Shown: positions 23,636-37,049, numbered from the stretch's first letter. The stretch: 42,016 bases of DNA from Paramacrobiotus richtersi (GCA_034698045.1 JAQGAU010000095.1:1-42016), one strand, 5' to 3'. Notes: generated from the letters alone by a model not told the origin. Numbers and translations: made by a program.

Positions 23636-26600
23636 CTATCGCCAAAGCCCACTAGACTGATTGTAAACCATGGGGCTCTCGGGTGGGCAGCTGTAAGCTT
23701 TTGCAAATTCCTTGAACGTCGCCATTTCGCCGTTTACTCGCCATCGTCGGGGTGAGTGGGAGTCCCCGACCAGACTGAGTTGTTCCCTTTCCGGACGCTG
23801 TATTCCACACCAAACCTAGATACACACATTAGCCTTCAGTTACTACACATTGCGCAGTTCGAATCATAATGAAATATGCCTCTAGAACCTAGCCGTAAAG
23901 AAGGCCGGCAAACCTTGATAACCTACTTGAGCAGCCGACAGGAAGAGCATCATGTTGTTAGTGTGATTCTGCAATCCCGGTAAATGCAAGTCTGTTCGGT
24001 TCGTTCGTTGGAGATGCAGTTGATATGCCTGTCGAACAGTGGAAATGTTCTTAATTAAACATTATATATGTCGGAGAAAGAATCTCACATTAAAAGTAGT
24101 CTTTAATCCACCGGCATCCGCAATATTCTCCGACAACGTCAAATTCCCGTTGATGTTTCCATGTACAGTACGGTAACTGCTGTACTGTTCCACTATCAGG
24201 GCGGCTTTGTTCTCAAAATTTTTGCGGGAGGAATTGCTCCACCAGTTGAACAGCTTACCAGTCTCGTCGAACTTTGAGCCTTGGGAGAACAAAAAGAATA
24301 CCACGTAAGCTCCATATTCTAAGATTTCGGCATAACTCGAACCTTGATCATCAAACCCATGAGTGATTTCATGCCCAATCACGTGACCTAGGCTGCCGTA
24401 ATTAAAATAGTCTGGGACGTCCACATCAAAGAATGGCGGCTGCGAAACTCCGGCGAAGATTGCTACAAAATGTTGAAATTAGGTAAATCGGCGACAATGT
24501 GATTAGCGAGGCACTTACCAATGATGTTGTACGTCGGCATGTACTGAGCATTCGTAGTAACCGTGTATAATCGGTCCAGAACATACTCCCGCGTATTAAT
24601 CTTGTCCAGTCTCTTTGTGCGCCGGATGTTGCTTTCGCGATTTAGTGCCAGTGATGTGTTGAACATTTCCGTACCAATTGTTACCTAAAAACCTTGTTTT
24701 CCCAATTCCATCGCTGTACGTAAGAAGTGCAGCAATATTGCACACTTACGTTTTCATACAATTCTTCGATCAGCGATATGTTAATGGCGTAAAATGCCGG
24801 ATACACGTTGAACTCCATCATCCCATGAAGCTTTTCCAGTGCTTCGTTACGGGTTTCGAGATCCATCCAATCAGCGGAGTTGATACGTTCTGTGAAGGAG
24901 GTACGGATGTTCGTGACCATGTCGGAGACCTAGTCAATATAACCAACAATTCAGGACACTTCCTACTATGTCAAAACTCCGTTAACTGATCTCCAACATT
25001 CAGTGAATTTTGTTAATTATTATTAAGATTAGAAAAGTCGTGTAGAAGATTCACTATCAATACGCAGAAGTTTCGCTGTGACGGGAAATAAAGTACCAGG
25101 TAAGTGAGTCGAGTGGCTTAACCTTCGTAGACAATAAAGCGCACCATACCGTATCTTATGGTATTATAGAAACATTAAAGTTATGCAATGCAATAAGGAA
25201 GCAGAATCTTTAATTGCGCCATTACCTGCTTTACGATCCTATTGCCTAACCTTATCTTTGACGTGTTTATCGAGCACTTTATCGACATACAACGATGCCA
25301 CAGCCAACGGAAAATACGCCTCCGCCGTCCACACACATCGCTTCCAAATGGGATCAGTCTGATTCTTCCCAGACAAGATCCTTCCCTGTTGTTCAAAAAG
25401 ATCGAACAGTAACGGAGATAAATCCGAACTATACCCGGCGACAATCTTCCATCCAAGATGATTGGCCAGGAATCGTTTCCCTTCCGCGCCGAGCTGCTCA
25501 ATCTCCAGCATCTTCTGATCATAAGCCTCCATAGCACTGGGCTTCGGGATGTTGATGATCATGTCATCATTGACGAGATAATCCATCCCTCCGAACGCGG
25601 ATGAATCGCGGACGAATTGGTATAATCCTTTGGAAAAGTTGGACCGGAAGAACATGGAGGTTGTCACATTGGCTAGTGTGCGAAGATTGTAAAACTTTTC
25701 GAATTCCTTTAGTTCCAAGCTTGTTGCGGATAGCTGCAAAGAAACTGTTAGTTAGTACTCAACATTACCCGGAAAGTGCCATTGTACGTTGGTTAGGAAT
25801 AGATAGAAGTCCTGCGTTTTGTTCAGCTGGATCCCAATATCCGTCCAGTTGTATCGTGTTTCAAAATCCCCCTCCGGTGTGGAGAGATTGGCAAAGATCT
25901 TGGTGACATCCAACATGAACTTGGGATACGAGGATATGTAGCGTTTCCCGGCGCTGCTGCTCAGAAAGTTCTTGTTAAATCCACCGGGATTACCGAGCGA
26001 CAGGCGGTTGAATGAGGCGTTCTTCAGATCGGCTACAATGCTAATCTACGTAGTAACGTAATCCCAGTAAATCCATGTTCCCAGAATAACATGCGCATTG
26101 TGTAAAGTTGTAAACAGAGTTAACATACGCTGATCAGTGGATCGAAACCATATTCATCAAGGTATATCAGTGTCTTCCAAATGTCGAAATTGTCGGGATT
26201 CCAGTTGGGTGTGAGTAACGGCCATCCGCCGATCGCCTTGTTGAGGACGTCGAGAACCGGTTGTACGCCATTTTTACGTAGTGAGTCTAAAGCGACATCA
26301 GATAGATCTTTCTGTGTGCAACGATATATATGTTATGCAATACGTACCTTTATCAAGGCACACTTTATACAGCTGTCGGGCCGCTTCACGTGCATGACTG
26401 GCTTCGGTTTCATTACTCTCCAGAACCCCTATGAAAGTTCAGTTCATGACAGGAATATGTTGATATACAGTGCATATACTCACGTTTTTACTTACGTTTC
26501 AGATCTTTGAGGAGTTTCTCATCCTGATAGTAAAACTGCGTCGCGGATGACTGGTCGGCCTTTATTTCGTGATTTTCCCTGTAGCGTCCACAAGCATACT

Positions 26601-26981
26601 CATAAAAATCCTGACAGGGATCGGCGGTCAGATTCATGTAGCTCAGCATTTCTTTGGCTATATAAGGGTGTGAACAGAAACAACAATAGCAGTAATCTTT
26701 TAAAGCCACTGTTACCTGTGTTGGCGCAAGTTGTTGTCGCGCAAATGCTGTCGTTGTTATGCGCCGACATTACTGTTTCCATCGGATCCACGGTCTTATC
26801 GACCTCATTTCCGGTTTGTTCCTTATTGACTAGCAATGCACTTAAATCTGTAATTAAGAAATCTGTGTGATGAATAACATAATCTGATAAAGAATTAAAA
26901 CGGACCTTGTTTAGTAATTTTCATAGCCGCTAAAGCGGAAGATACAACCGCCGCAATCAGGAATCCCTTTAGATAGTCCAT
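23636..26981 (-). CDS. Secreted M13 zinc peptidase (neprilysin-like), copy 3
   Basis: Exons: 26981-26906, 26847-26716, 26657-26496, 26428-26348, 26286-26129, 26045-25788, 25733-25251, 24929-24750, 24684-24519, 24472-24343, 24279-24089, 24028-23927, 23815-23636; 762 aa. Twelve of the 13 exons have the same length as in copy 2. Signal peptide MDYLKGFLIAAVVSSALAA. Motifs: [40 protein letters not shown] (HEITH about 596-600), [22 protein letters not shown]. It ends NQSSGLWR, again without the family's terminal Cys. The intron just after the zinc motif (24342-24280) is 63 nt, has a weak donor (gttcga) and no in-frame stop, so retention would insert 21 residues. Arranged head to tail with copy 2, with its own upstream region. 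Confidence 0.9.
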
Positions 26982-27039
26982 ATTCCTCGCTAGGAAAAAC
27001 TGGCCAAACTGCAGTCGCTGGCGTTTCTCGGCAGTCCAA

Positions 27040-27295
27040 CCGCTTCGCCTTTATGCCATGAATCGCGACACACAACTGCCGAGAGGTTGCCTTTATGATT
27101 TCCCCGTGACGGATTACTTAAGCGGATGGGTTTAATATTTCAATAATCCCCGCATGACTGCCAGTTGTACACTGCAACGTCGTATTGTGCCGGTTGATGA
27201 GGTTGTTCACGCTAAATGAACAGCAATCCGCGTTGTCAGATGGGTTGAGAGTGGTTTATTTGCATTAGAGCTCCGATAAATACCATTAATCACAA
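27040..27295 (-). promoter_or_regulatory. Conserved upstream region of M13 copy 3
   Basis: Words shared with copies 1 and 2 in the same order: CTTTATGATTTCC, CGCATGACTGCCAGTT, CCGGTTGATGAGG and CGATAAATACCATTAAT. Inferred promoter-proximal control region. Confidence 0.4.
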
Positions 27296-29451
27296 CAGGC
27301 CGTAAAGTGTGCTGACCGACTATTAATGGTGTTTACGGGCGATATGTGACATTGGAGAAATGTTAGTGTTAAATGGTGTTTTTGTAGTGATGTCGGCAAA
27401 TGGATGGTTTATTTGTTTATATGGCCGGGGCTGTAAGCTGATATATCTGGTCGGCTGCGGTGAGGGTTTATTAGTGCACTGGGGATTGGATTTATACCGG
27501 TACATGCCGTGGTACTAATGAACCGGTCGTTTTTGCGGGTGTCTGGTATACAGTACGTACAACCGGAAGACTGCAAGTTTATTGGTTATCTGCGCATTCA
27601 CTGGGTAGTCTCAGCATACTGTACTTATGGGGAAAATGTGTTTTTGGCCAGAGTGCTAGGTCCCGATTCTATAATCTCATCAGGCTGTACATGCATGACG
27701 CGTCCATCAACGTAACCATTGTCTTTTGTTGTTTTTTTGTTTCAACGTTTATGTGTACAAATCATGCGTGGTATTGCGCACAAGCGGGTTTCCGTGTCGC
27801 GCTGATTAGAATAAGTTTTTTATTTGATTCGACCTGCTAACCAATAAAACTATATGACGTAACCGTCGTCCGCTGTTTGGCTGCCCGACAGTGACAGACA
27901 CACTGAAACAGCAGTCCCGCGTTTTTGTACCACCTTGCAATTGTACTTCGTTACTTCGTCAAGAGATGACGGGCAGATCCTCTAAATCTTAGGTGGGAAT
28001 TTCAAAGAATACAAATTCTTTACTCGAGATACTTCTTTCTCCGATCCCACACTTCAGGTTTTTCCCTATTTCGATTTTCTGTTTCTACATTCTTTGTGGC
28101 AATGTCGCCGCTAGAGTTTTCGAAGCATATTGTTTGTTCTGTGATCAGGACTCAGCTTCGATTTCAGACAAAAATCATGAGATCTGGGTTCTTGAGTTGG
28201 ATGCCCCTAGTTAGGTAGATCTGTGTCGACGCAAAAACGGTTACAAGTCCCAACACAGCACAGGATGACCATTGGTAATTAGTTTAGTAAAAGCGCGATA
28301 ACGTACAGTTGCGACATTACGGTGGCAACTGTGACCAGAGCAGCGGTTTGGGCAGATCCTTTAATTCAGACGCTCAGTCTACTATAGAGATAGTCCGAAC
28401 GGGTACACCTGTCAACGCAGACCTACTTCTTTGGTAATGATTTCAGTACCCTTTAAAACATTGTTTTTCGCGTCGATCTCTTTTAAACAAATGGCTTTTA
28501 AACAAATTGTCAGCCTGGACGGGCGAAGCGAAGCTTATTGTTTTTGTTCTTGGATAACAGACAAACCCTTTTGTGAGGGACAGTGAAGTCTGATAGCCCC
28601 CGAGCCTTCCACGCAGGGAATCTGCTCAGGTTGCCAGATCTCACTAAACTGGAACAAAAACCGCCTCCCGCTAGCCGGGAAAACGTAAAAAGTATCCAAA
28701 TGAGAAATAGCGATAACACCACTACTAGGGTCATTTATAATCCACAAAAGTGCAAATTTTGGTTTGTGCGTGTTGGACATCCATACTGCACCTTGCGATC
28801 AGTCGAGTTGTTTTGCAAGCACCATGTAATCTGGCAGTTAGCTTGGAGACGCACCTACGACACTTCCGCGGTCTCTTTGGCCAGTTCTTTATGTGTGGCT
28901 ACTCCGGCGGCCGAGATCTACATGGCTCATATTTAAAGCATAGATTTCCGAACCTATTGTATGAACATGATATTCAGACAATTAGCATATATGTATACTT
29001 CTAGTGATGAATTGGTTGTTTTATGACACTTTTGATAGTCAATGGTCTATAGATGATGGTCAGTTAGTTCATGACTAACTTTTAGTTTTTACTGACTTAT
29101 TGACTAGTTTATGACATGTGTGTCTGAGACTAATGTGCGTGAATCCCTCCCTGGTGACTCGGTGAGATGTTTTCATACTGTTATGAATGCTAACTATGTC
29201 TGTAAGGACGCTCGAGACTTTGTGTGTGGAGAGTCTTTACAACCGGGGTTACAGCTGGGAGTCGAATAAACGTTAGGATTCGACATTCAGCCCTACCGAC
29301 GCTCTGCTGTTGCAGGCGTTTAGCAGGGACATATCTAGGAATCGTGCGATGTGACACAATGCGTTAGTCCAGACGGTGGGTTATAGCGTATTCAGTCAGC
29401 ATGGTACGAGCCAGTGGTCGCAAAAATCGTCAAAAACCTGCATGAAGTCCA
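27296..29451. other. Intergenic, no gene supported
   Basis: Open frames are short, overlap on several strands, and lack signal peptides, domains or fitting splice sites. Around 29000-29110 there are repeated TGAC and GTTAGTTCATGACTAAC-type short palindromic words of unknown meaning. Confidence 0.4.
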
Positions 29452-29820
29452 TTGGGACGATATATCCAGCAAGCCAAGATACTAGCTGTGTCTGCCCAGT
29501 GTCAACTAAAAAGAGTCCGTGGGCTACGAGTAAGAGCGTTGCCAGTAAGCGCTCTGGGTAGCCTGCTTCGTGATTCGAGCCTGCGGATCGCGGTTGCCCT
29601 TCGACTCGGGGGCACGACAGTAAGCACTTCGCACTCCTGTATTTTTCCGGCTAGCGCTCCGACAAAACATGGGACTGCATACTCTGAGCTGCAAAAGTTC
29701 CGCGGAAAGGAAGAAGGCGTACGCCACGCATACAAACGGCCTCAAGCGGAAGCGCGCTGGTTAATGCCTACTTTAGCCCGGAGTGTTCTGTTCGAAGATC
29801 CGGAAGCAAGTCAACCTTAA
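29452..29820 (+). pseudogene. Retroelement fragment (segment before the HGLSC region)
   Basis: The frame reads RALPVSALGSLLRDSSLRIA then VALRLGGTTVSTSHSC, the pattern that in R2-like/LINE proteins precedes the C-x-C-G and HGLSC segment also found here at 22.5-23.0 kb. After SHSC the similarity is lost. It is on the opposite strand to the next fragment, so two separate insertions or a rearranged one. Not a functional gene. Confidence 0.4.
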
Positions 29821-29884
29821 TTTCGATGCTGGTCGCCGGGCGTTTTTTTTCACCTCGGCACGCTCGCCCCTAAAACAGCAGCTA

Positions 29885-30190
29885 CCGTAGATCCACACTG
29901 CGTTCCGAGCGATGAGCACCTACCAAAGGAACAGATAACAGATAACAACGGCCTAAAGACGATACATTGTATCGGCACTTTTGCTCACAAACGCACGTTT
30001 CATCCGCACATTTCCAAGCGTCAGGGGTATATGTTTTGCAAATCGTGTCGCGGATAGTAAACTGCATGTGAACACCGATAGTCCGATACCAACGGCTGGG
30101 GCCCCATCCGGAAGTCGGCTGTCCTCTCGCATGGAACCAGCTGGTTCCGGGTTGGCGTCCAAGCCGCGGTGTTCCCAACCAAGGTGTAAA
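29885..30190 (-). pseudogene. Frameshifted retroelement C-terminal fragment
   Basis: One frame gives LDANPEPAGSMREDSRLPDG and a second frame then gives FTIRDTICKTYTPDAWKCAD. Together they match EPAGFVREDGKRPDG and VTIRGTVCDTYVGATSKCAG of the fragment at 22.5-23.0 kb. The change of frame shows decay. Confidence 0.5.
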
Positions 30191-30817
30191 CCACAAACTA
30201 AACAATTATTACGAACACTTGTACGGCAATGTCACCTTCACAATAACGTGAGTGGATTGTGATATTCGCTATGAAATCGACGCCTCAGTGTGGCATTCCA
30301 GTAAATTGTAAAGATTTGTTGAAGTCCACACAACTTGAAGTTCACTCAAAAAACGGCGCTATATGAGTACACCAGACTGTGACCAGTCACAGTGTTAATG
30401 TATCGGCAAGATTGTTGACTTGGAACACAACCGGTTCTTGGTGATAAAACATTTAGTTGACCGTTGATAAAAATGTCCAAGTATATTAATCATATGTACG
30501 CTGGTTCTGACCTTATAATGAGCGCCGACTGTGAGTACATGAGTAACTCCGATGATTAACATCGGAAATATATTATCATGTACTGTACGGCAAATCAATA
30601 CATGAATGTACAGGAGATGAATCATACTTGTATGAATCCTGAATTCTAAAATTATGGGATCTTCTACGACAACGGATAAGTGTAGTATTTCAGCGGGAAT
30701 TCTTTGCCGCTCACATCAGTAGTATGTTGTCTCGCAATATTTGTAACGCGTTCGTTCTGTAATATGAAGTGTATTGTGCGTTTGTTGTTTACATAGTGTA
30801 ATCATACATAGCTACAG

Positions 30818-30824
30818 TATAAAT
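30818..30824 (+). promoter_or_regulatory. Possible TATA box (TATAAAT)
   Basis: TATAAAT is followed about 70 nt later by a strong donor (CCAA then gtaagtaa at 30893). It could be the promoter and untranslated first exon of the PCGF gene starting at 32665, but no cDNA-like proof is visible. Confidence 0.25.
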
Positions 30825-31489
30825 TCGGTTTTTTTCTGTTTTTCGATCGGCAGTGTTAGAACAGTTTTGTTCTGCGGGTCTGCGACTTCCAAGTAAGTAA
30901 TAAGGAAATTACATCATTTCCTGCATGTTTCCACGCAACAGTTGAAACTTTTGCTGTACGAACCACAGTCACGAACTTCCTGTGGTCTTTTCTTCTTTTC
31001 TTAATTATGCTGTAATGCCACAGATTTTGGCATCCTGGATCGTTTTACTTTACCAGTATTTAGCTGTAGCTGGTTTTCCCGCGTAAACCGTGACCATTGA
31101 TTATGTTTTTTTTTAAAATTTGTGAACAGTTAGATTCGGGTAGCAAGAGACTTCCTGTACGTGGTAAGTTAACCGCGTAGCACTAGATATTCATTTGTCA
31201 ATTTGTACGCAGAGGAGTCCAACATTGTCGTCAACATTTTAATCTGTCTTGTGAGGATTATAAAGCCATCTTTCATTTACCGCCGTTTATCTGCAAGACA
31301 ACGGTAGCTTATTGCTGACGATGTTGTTTACTTTTTTTCTCGAAACTACGAATTTTGGTTCTGATCGCATTCCAATTATAATTATGATGGAAATGTAGTG
31401 TAGTGGCTAACGTTTACAAGTTAGTAAAATTGATACCGTACTCGCTTGGCCGTGGCAATTCTGGGCACATATATTTGGAAGACAACAAG

Positions 31490-31560
31490 CATTCATTTTA
31501 AATGACATATCACCGCGCATAATTCCATGCTTACCGGTAAACGCTGGAAAACAAAGCTGT
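31490..31560 (-). pseudogene. Short retroelement 3'-coding remnant
   Basis: On the minus strand FQRLPVSMELCAV parallels the RLSMEIMRGN ending of the fragment at 22.46 kb, with small indels. It is a third decayed piece of the same family. The rest of 30191-32664 holds no gene I can support; a short GT run lies near 32521. Confidence 0.4.
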
Positions 31561-32664
31561 TTGTTTCTCTGGACTACTGCCGAATAAAAATGTTGTTGTT
31601 TAATAACGTATCGATCGTTCCTCTGTAAGGCAAAATTAGCGTTACGGTATAATTATCTGTAAACATTTCAAATTTTTCGGTCGCAAAATTTCTGAAAAGT
31701 CGGGTGAGGCGCCCGGTCTGCTGCGCTTTTAGTCGGGCGAGGCGCGGTCTGCTGGTGTGTGTCAAGCAACATTTTCCTGTTGCTGATCCATGTTTAGGGG
31801 AACCATGCACGACATCCGTGGGTACATTGGCCCGTAAAAGCACGCTTCTGCCTGATACGAATGGTGTTGGTTGTTTCGGTTTCAGTTTTTAATACGGATA
31901 CTGCCGTAGGTTTTTTAACGGCTGCCCCGTTGTATCACATTGCCAATAAAATTAAGAATAATTATGCCGTTAGGGATGCGAAAGTTGAACACGTTATATT
32001 TTGCTCAAAGTCGTACATTTTGTACCAACGCTATTAAAAACTTACGGAGTTACGAACGAATACGGTATAGCTAGTGGTTTGTTACCAACGAAATCGTATA
32101 ACTGTTCCACCATTCCGTTTCTTTATTACTGGCATCCGCACAATGCACGTGCGCATGATCAATTATCAAATGATCGAATTTCTTCTGAATAAAATTCTGA
32201 CGGTGTTGAATCGCACGAACAATGCGATCAGCATCTCAGAGCCGCAGACAGAGAATGGAAACGGCGAGTAGGCCGCATCGAATAGCCGAGCCAGAAGGAG
32301 ACAGACAGAGTGACACATACGAGACATAAGACGCAGACCATCTACATGATCCATTATCAACGTGACTGCATTCAGAGCGGCGAGGGCTGAGTGCAGGCCA
32401 CAGAACTGCCTGCTATAGCCGAACACACACACGCTCGGCTACGTGCCAAATCGTTGTCGTGTGTAATCTGTATCGCTGTACTCTCTACGCTGTACTAGTA
32501 TAATCAGCGCACGTTGCATCGGTGTGTGTGTGTATGTACTAGTATCAATTTTGTTCAGGTAAACGCAAATTAATCTACAATCCGATAAGCTTCAGTCCCC
32601 GTTCCCTGGAAACATTCTTCCGCCAATCGTTTCCCCATTAAAAATCGAATACAAATTCTCCAAT

Positions 32665-35600
32665 ATGGATAGTGTTGTGACGATCACGGTGAGCTCGTTA
32701 ACACCGCTGCTCAGCTGCAAGCTGTGCCATGGGTTCCTGGTGGATGCTAGCGTCCTGCCCGAGTGCGGGCATAGTTGTAAGTTGTTCCGTGAATGGGAAC
32801 CATTTTCCAATGGGTTGCAATGTTCCTGGATTGCTTGCAGTCTGTAAAACGTGCATTGTCAAGCACTGTGCGCGGTCCACGGTTTGTCCGCTGACGGAAT
32901 GCAACACGTATATCCACGCCCGTCCCCTCACCTGTCTCAAGTAAGTTGCTGGGGAGATTCTTTTAAGATGTTTGTTGTACCTTTTATGTGGTAATTTCGC
33001 GGGGAAAGGGTCGGGGAACGCGGGAGAGGGATAGTGGGAGGTGCAGATATTGCGAAATCGCTTGATTGTGTAACGACAGATCCGTATCGCGGAATATCGT
33101 AGAAATTCAGATTTTTGACCGAAAATGTTATAGACATTTGGCTGAGATCTAGAAGACTATTTCCGAGTTTTTTGATGAGGAATCGTTCGGAAAAAATGAG
33201 CAGGAAATGTGGGAGAGCGACACTGGAAACTCAGCTGTTTGTGATTAAGTTCAAGCGATCTGGTCTCGCTGCCTGTAGAAGGCATCTCGCGATAGAAATC
33301 TTTGTACAGTTTTCTGGAAACGTTTCAGAAAACTGTTTACTTGTTTTCTGATGGGAATTTGGTTTGGGAAAGTGAGCAGCGAACACAGGAGAGCATCGCT
33401 GGCAACCTGGGCTGGTGCGAAATCAGTCAGATCAGTTGGCAGCATCTGGCTGTGGGCACACGAGAAATGTTACATTTAAGATGAAATTCGGTTTTCCCTT
33501 TGGATTATCCAACTTTTACCTTGAAATTTGAAATTAGAAATGCGGTCTTTAGTGTTGGGAATGTCGGGAATTCAGTCTCACTGGTTTTTTCGGAACGGTT
33601 CACACAGCGTCATAAACACGAGAAACTGAGCATTTTTTTTACATTTTCCCTCTCGGATTTTCTTCTTTCTGTCATTCATTTTGGTAAAAGTAATTGTTTC
33701 CGTTTGTGATAAGCTTTTAGCTTTGTGTGTAAGTGTGATTAAGGACGGCAAGGATTTAACGGCCGAACACGCTAAACGAGCCTTCGAAAACTTGACGGCT
33801 GAACTCGGAAAATCTCACTATCTAGTTTGCTGCTCTGGAGATTTTAAATTGAATAATTTGTATGATTCTGACAGCAGATGTTTTTTTTGAAGCACAAGTC
33901 GCGAAATTTCCGAACTTTCTCGTAGTTCCTGTTGCTTCGCCTGTCGTGGACTTTTTGCCCAGCCTGCTTTCACAATTTCGAAAATGTAGACAATATAGCA
34001 CTGTAAAAGGGAAGCGGATGATTTTTAAAATGGTCAACATTATGCTACGCAGTCTAGAAACTTGTACCGTATTGTCACTCACTCCCGGGAAGGTAATGTT
34101 TCGGTCTTTATTTACACTGATCATTGAAATGTTTCGTATACTGTACTATGCGTACATGTGCTGTTGTTATTGCCGAGTACGCGTCGGTCGGCTGACAAGT
34201 GAGTTCTTGAGTTCGATGACTACACGAGATTGCGAAGAACAGTCGGGTCCTGTGCCGTCGCTGCACTGCATCGAGCTCGATAATTGGGTCTTTCCGCCTG
34301 CCAGCACACATGCCACGTATGCGTAGCAACCGCGATACGGAATCTTATTCACACACATGCGCACACTGCAAGTCAGCAGTACACGGTTATGCAATAGGTC
34401 TGCTTGTTCTGCCGCAGGCTGTAAAATAATACCATCAGAATATACTGGTATCATGCAATTTGATAGGTTACGATTTTTCCCTGTATAGCGCTACATATTC
34501 TTTCTGTTTGTTCGGGGGTTTTTTTGACGGGGAGAATATCGATAAATCAATCAATACGAGGAAGCGTAAAAATGGCGCCTCTTCAGCCTACTTAACGTTG
34601 GGTAATCGATGGTACTGTTGATTCTCCCGTTACGATCGACAAATCGATCAGGACGCCGTGTGTGTTTCTTTATGCTGATCCTTTAACGTTTCCAGGAAGG
34701 ACACTACACTCCAGACGGTTGTGTACAAGTTATTCCCTGAAATCTATCACAGTAAGGGATTACCTCACAAATCCGCGATCGAACGCATGTAACCATCGTT
34801 ATTGCAGATGAAATGACCCGTAGGAGGATCTATTTCAAAAACAACCCAGAACACCGTGAGTTTACTTGTCGATTCAATTTGCCGGTTAAAAAGGATGGTT
34901 TGGTTGTTCTGTCAGTGTATGATGCGAATCTGGAGCTGCTGGATGCGGAGAGCACCGGGACGGTCGAAACGCCCGCCTGGCTGCCGTCTGTCAATGTCCC
35001 GTACGAGACGGAAGTCCACATGGCGTATAAATACACTTTAACGTACGGTATCTCTTTCAACCACCGCGGAACGATCTTTCCATGGTTTTCTTTCTTCCAG
35101 GGCGCATTTGCGTGATGAATTCCCTGTCCAGCTCCGCGAAAAGGAAGTACAAGTAAGTTGACCCGGGAATACCTTCTTGAATATGTTCATAGAGTTTGTA
35201 TGGTATAGGCGTGCCGGCGGGAGTTGGCGACCATGTGTGACTCCACTGTGACCATTGAGGAATTAAAGGCGTTTGTTGTGGACCATTTCCGCCTGCCCTC
35301 CAGTATTTCCGTACGTAGTCGGTTGCTTGACGATTTCCTGTAGGAATCATTGGATATTGTGTATGTCGATGATAAGAAAGTGGTTTGTAGGTGGTTATCC
35401 TGCAAGCCAACTCGGTGATGGATGATCCCCACACCATCGCTGATATGGTGCGCTTTTCCTGCGCCAGCAAGGTACGTTGTGTACATTTGCTAATGTAACA
35501 GCGGTTAGGATTGTGCGGAATCGTACCCATTAAGAATCTCCTCGGCTGGATTGTGGTGAAGTTTTATTAGCGGTTTGTTGTCGTCCTTATTTCCATATGG

Positions 35601-36354
35601 TTTTGTCGACGTATTGGGAGTTAGTTTCCGCAGCTGCTTTTTTAAGGATTAATGTTTTGTTTTAACATTTATTATGGATCTAATGGCCACAACATCATAG
35701 TGAAATTATTAAGCCAACGTTTTCGAAAAGTATACACATTGGATTTGAATATAGATCTGCTGTAGATGCGCTTTCTGGTGGCATACGAGCATAGCGGCAT
35801 AGTCTGCACATTTTACATTAATTGTATTGTCTCGCACATGATTCTTGGTAAGGTATCAGTCATTTGTCTGTTTCGTTGACGGTCGCTACTTTGAAAGTGC
35901 TAAGACAATCTCGTACACAATTGTACACCGGAATGGTTTGGTGTTAATGCGGCATGAGTACGAGATTCCGCTATACGTACACTATGAGCTCTGTCAACGT
36001 AATGCTGATGAACACTAAACAGCCATCAATCAACAAACATAATCATTGTAACATCTTTTCTAGGCGGAGAAGAAAACCCTGAAGCTCTCCTACATCTTCC
36101 TCCCCAGCCCCGCCCTCCCCGGCTCCTTCCACGAGCTGCAGGAGTTCATCCACTACTGCTTCCAGAAGGACATCACCCTCCACGTGCCGTTGTCCGGGCG
36201 CATCAAACGCCCCAAGAAACGCGGGGACAACAACGCCCGCCGGCCCTGCTTCGTCCCCGACGCCCCCGTCGAGCCCCAGATGCCCCCCATCCCCAAAACC
36301 GTCAATCATCGGTTCCATTCGCCGGCGGCGGGTGCGGGTCATATGTACTATTAG
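32665..36354 (+). CDS. Polycomb group RING finger protein (PCGF2/4, Psc/BMI1-type)
   Basis: Eight exons: 32665-32776, 32841-32940, 34696-34751, 34808-35042, 35101-35152, 35209-35310, 35391-35471, 36064-36354; 342 aa, close to human BMI1 and PCGF2. The RING finger near the N-terminus reads CKLCHGFLVDASVLPECGHS, then FCKTCIVKHC, then CPLTEC, followed by the family-specific TLQTVVYKLFPEIYHNEMTR and RRRIYF. A RAWUL-type (ubiquitin-like) domain is spread over exons 5-8 (TVTIEELKAFVVDHF, MDDPHTIADM, KTLKLSYIF). These proteins pair with RING1 in Polycomb repressive complex 1, which ubiquitylates histone H2A in the nucleus. Odd points: the last zinc pair is C-x4-C instead of C-x2-C, and exon 8 is strikingly C-rich at third positions and has a basic/Pro-rich tail. 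The 1.75-kb second intron contains no gene I can support. Confidence 0.88.
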
Positions 36355-36651
36355 TACGCAATACGGACTGTTGTCGCTGATCCGGGAAGGAGGGATGTTT
36401 GTGTTGTTGGATTAGGGAAGGATTGTTGGGATTTCCAAATGTGGGTAACACGTTTACTAAGATTTCATGTTTAGTTTAATTGTACGATAGGACAGTGGTT
36501 TACACGATAGACAGTGTTTAGTTTTTTCGCCTCTTGTTTGGTTTGTTGTTTCTGGTGTACCTTCTTCCACCTCATGTGCTGTATTCTAACTGCTTGTATT
36601 GTAATTTATTTATCGGTCTTCGACTGAAACAAACCCGACTTTTTGTCCCCG

Positions 36652-36657
36652 AATAAA
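36652..36657 (+). terminator. Polyadenylation signal of the PCGF gene
   Basis: AATAAA about 300 nt after the TAG stop, the first canonical signal downstream on this strand. Confidence 0.5.
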
Positions 36658-37049
36658 GCTAATCGCGCTAATGGACAATTGGTTGTGTACAACAGGCGCT
36701 GTGCCGATGGAAGAAAATATCAGGAGAATAATAACCTCGATAAATAAAATCAAGGTTTCACACATTTTCAGAATGACGGATCGCACATATTGGTAATACG
36801 TGTCCCGTCGTTATTTGTTATGTGAACTTCATGCTGTTGGTTGTGGTCTGCCTCTGTTTGGCAAGAGCGTAGCTGGAATAAAAAAATAAAATGTCAAAAT
36901 TATAAAATGAGGTAATGTGCTTTAGGGGTGTGCAGTTCAAGGTGTAGAAATATTTGTGATTTCACTTACATATAATCAACAAGAAAGGAGTACTCGTAGA
37001 GTACTTTGTACTTGTCATGTTTATTGGTTTCCACGTCTGCTACAAAACC

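Noticed and set aside
33115..34330. Several open frames inside PCGF intron 2
   Set aside because: No signal peptide, domain or consistent splice phase, and several overlap on both strands.
36043..36342. Minus-strand 99-codon open frame, Gly/Glu/Leu-rich
   Set aside because: Exact antisense of PCGF exon 8; it is open only because that exon is GC-rich.
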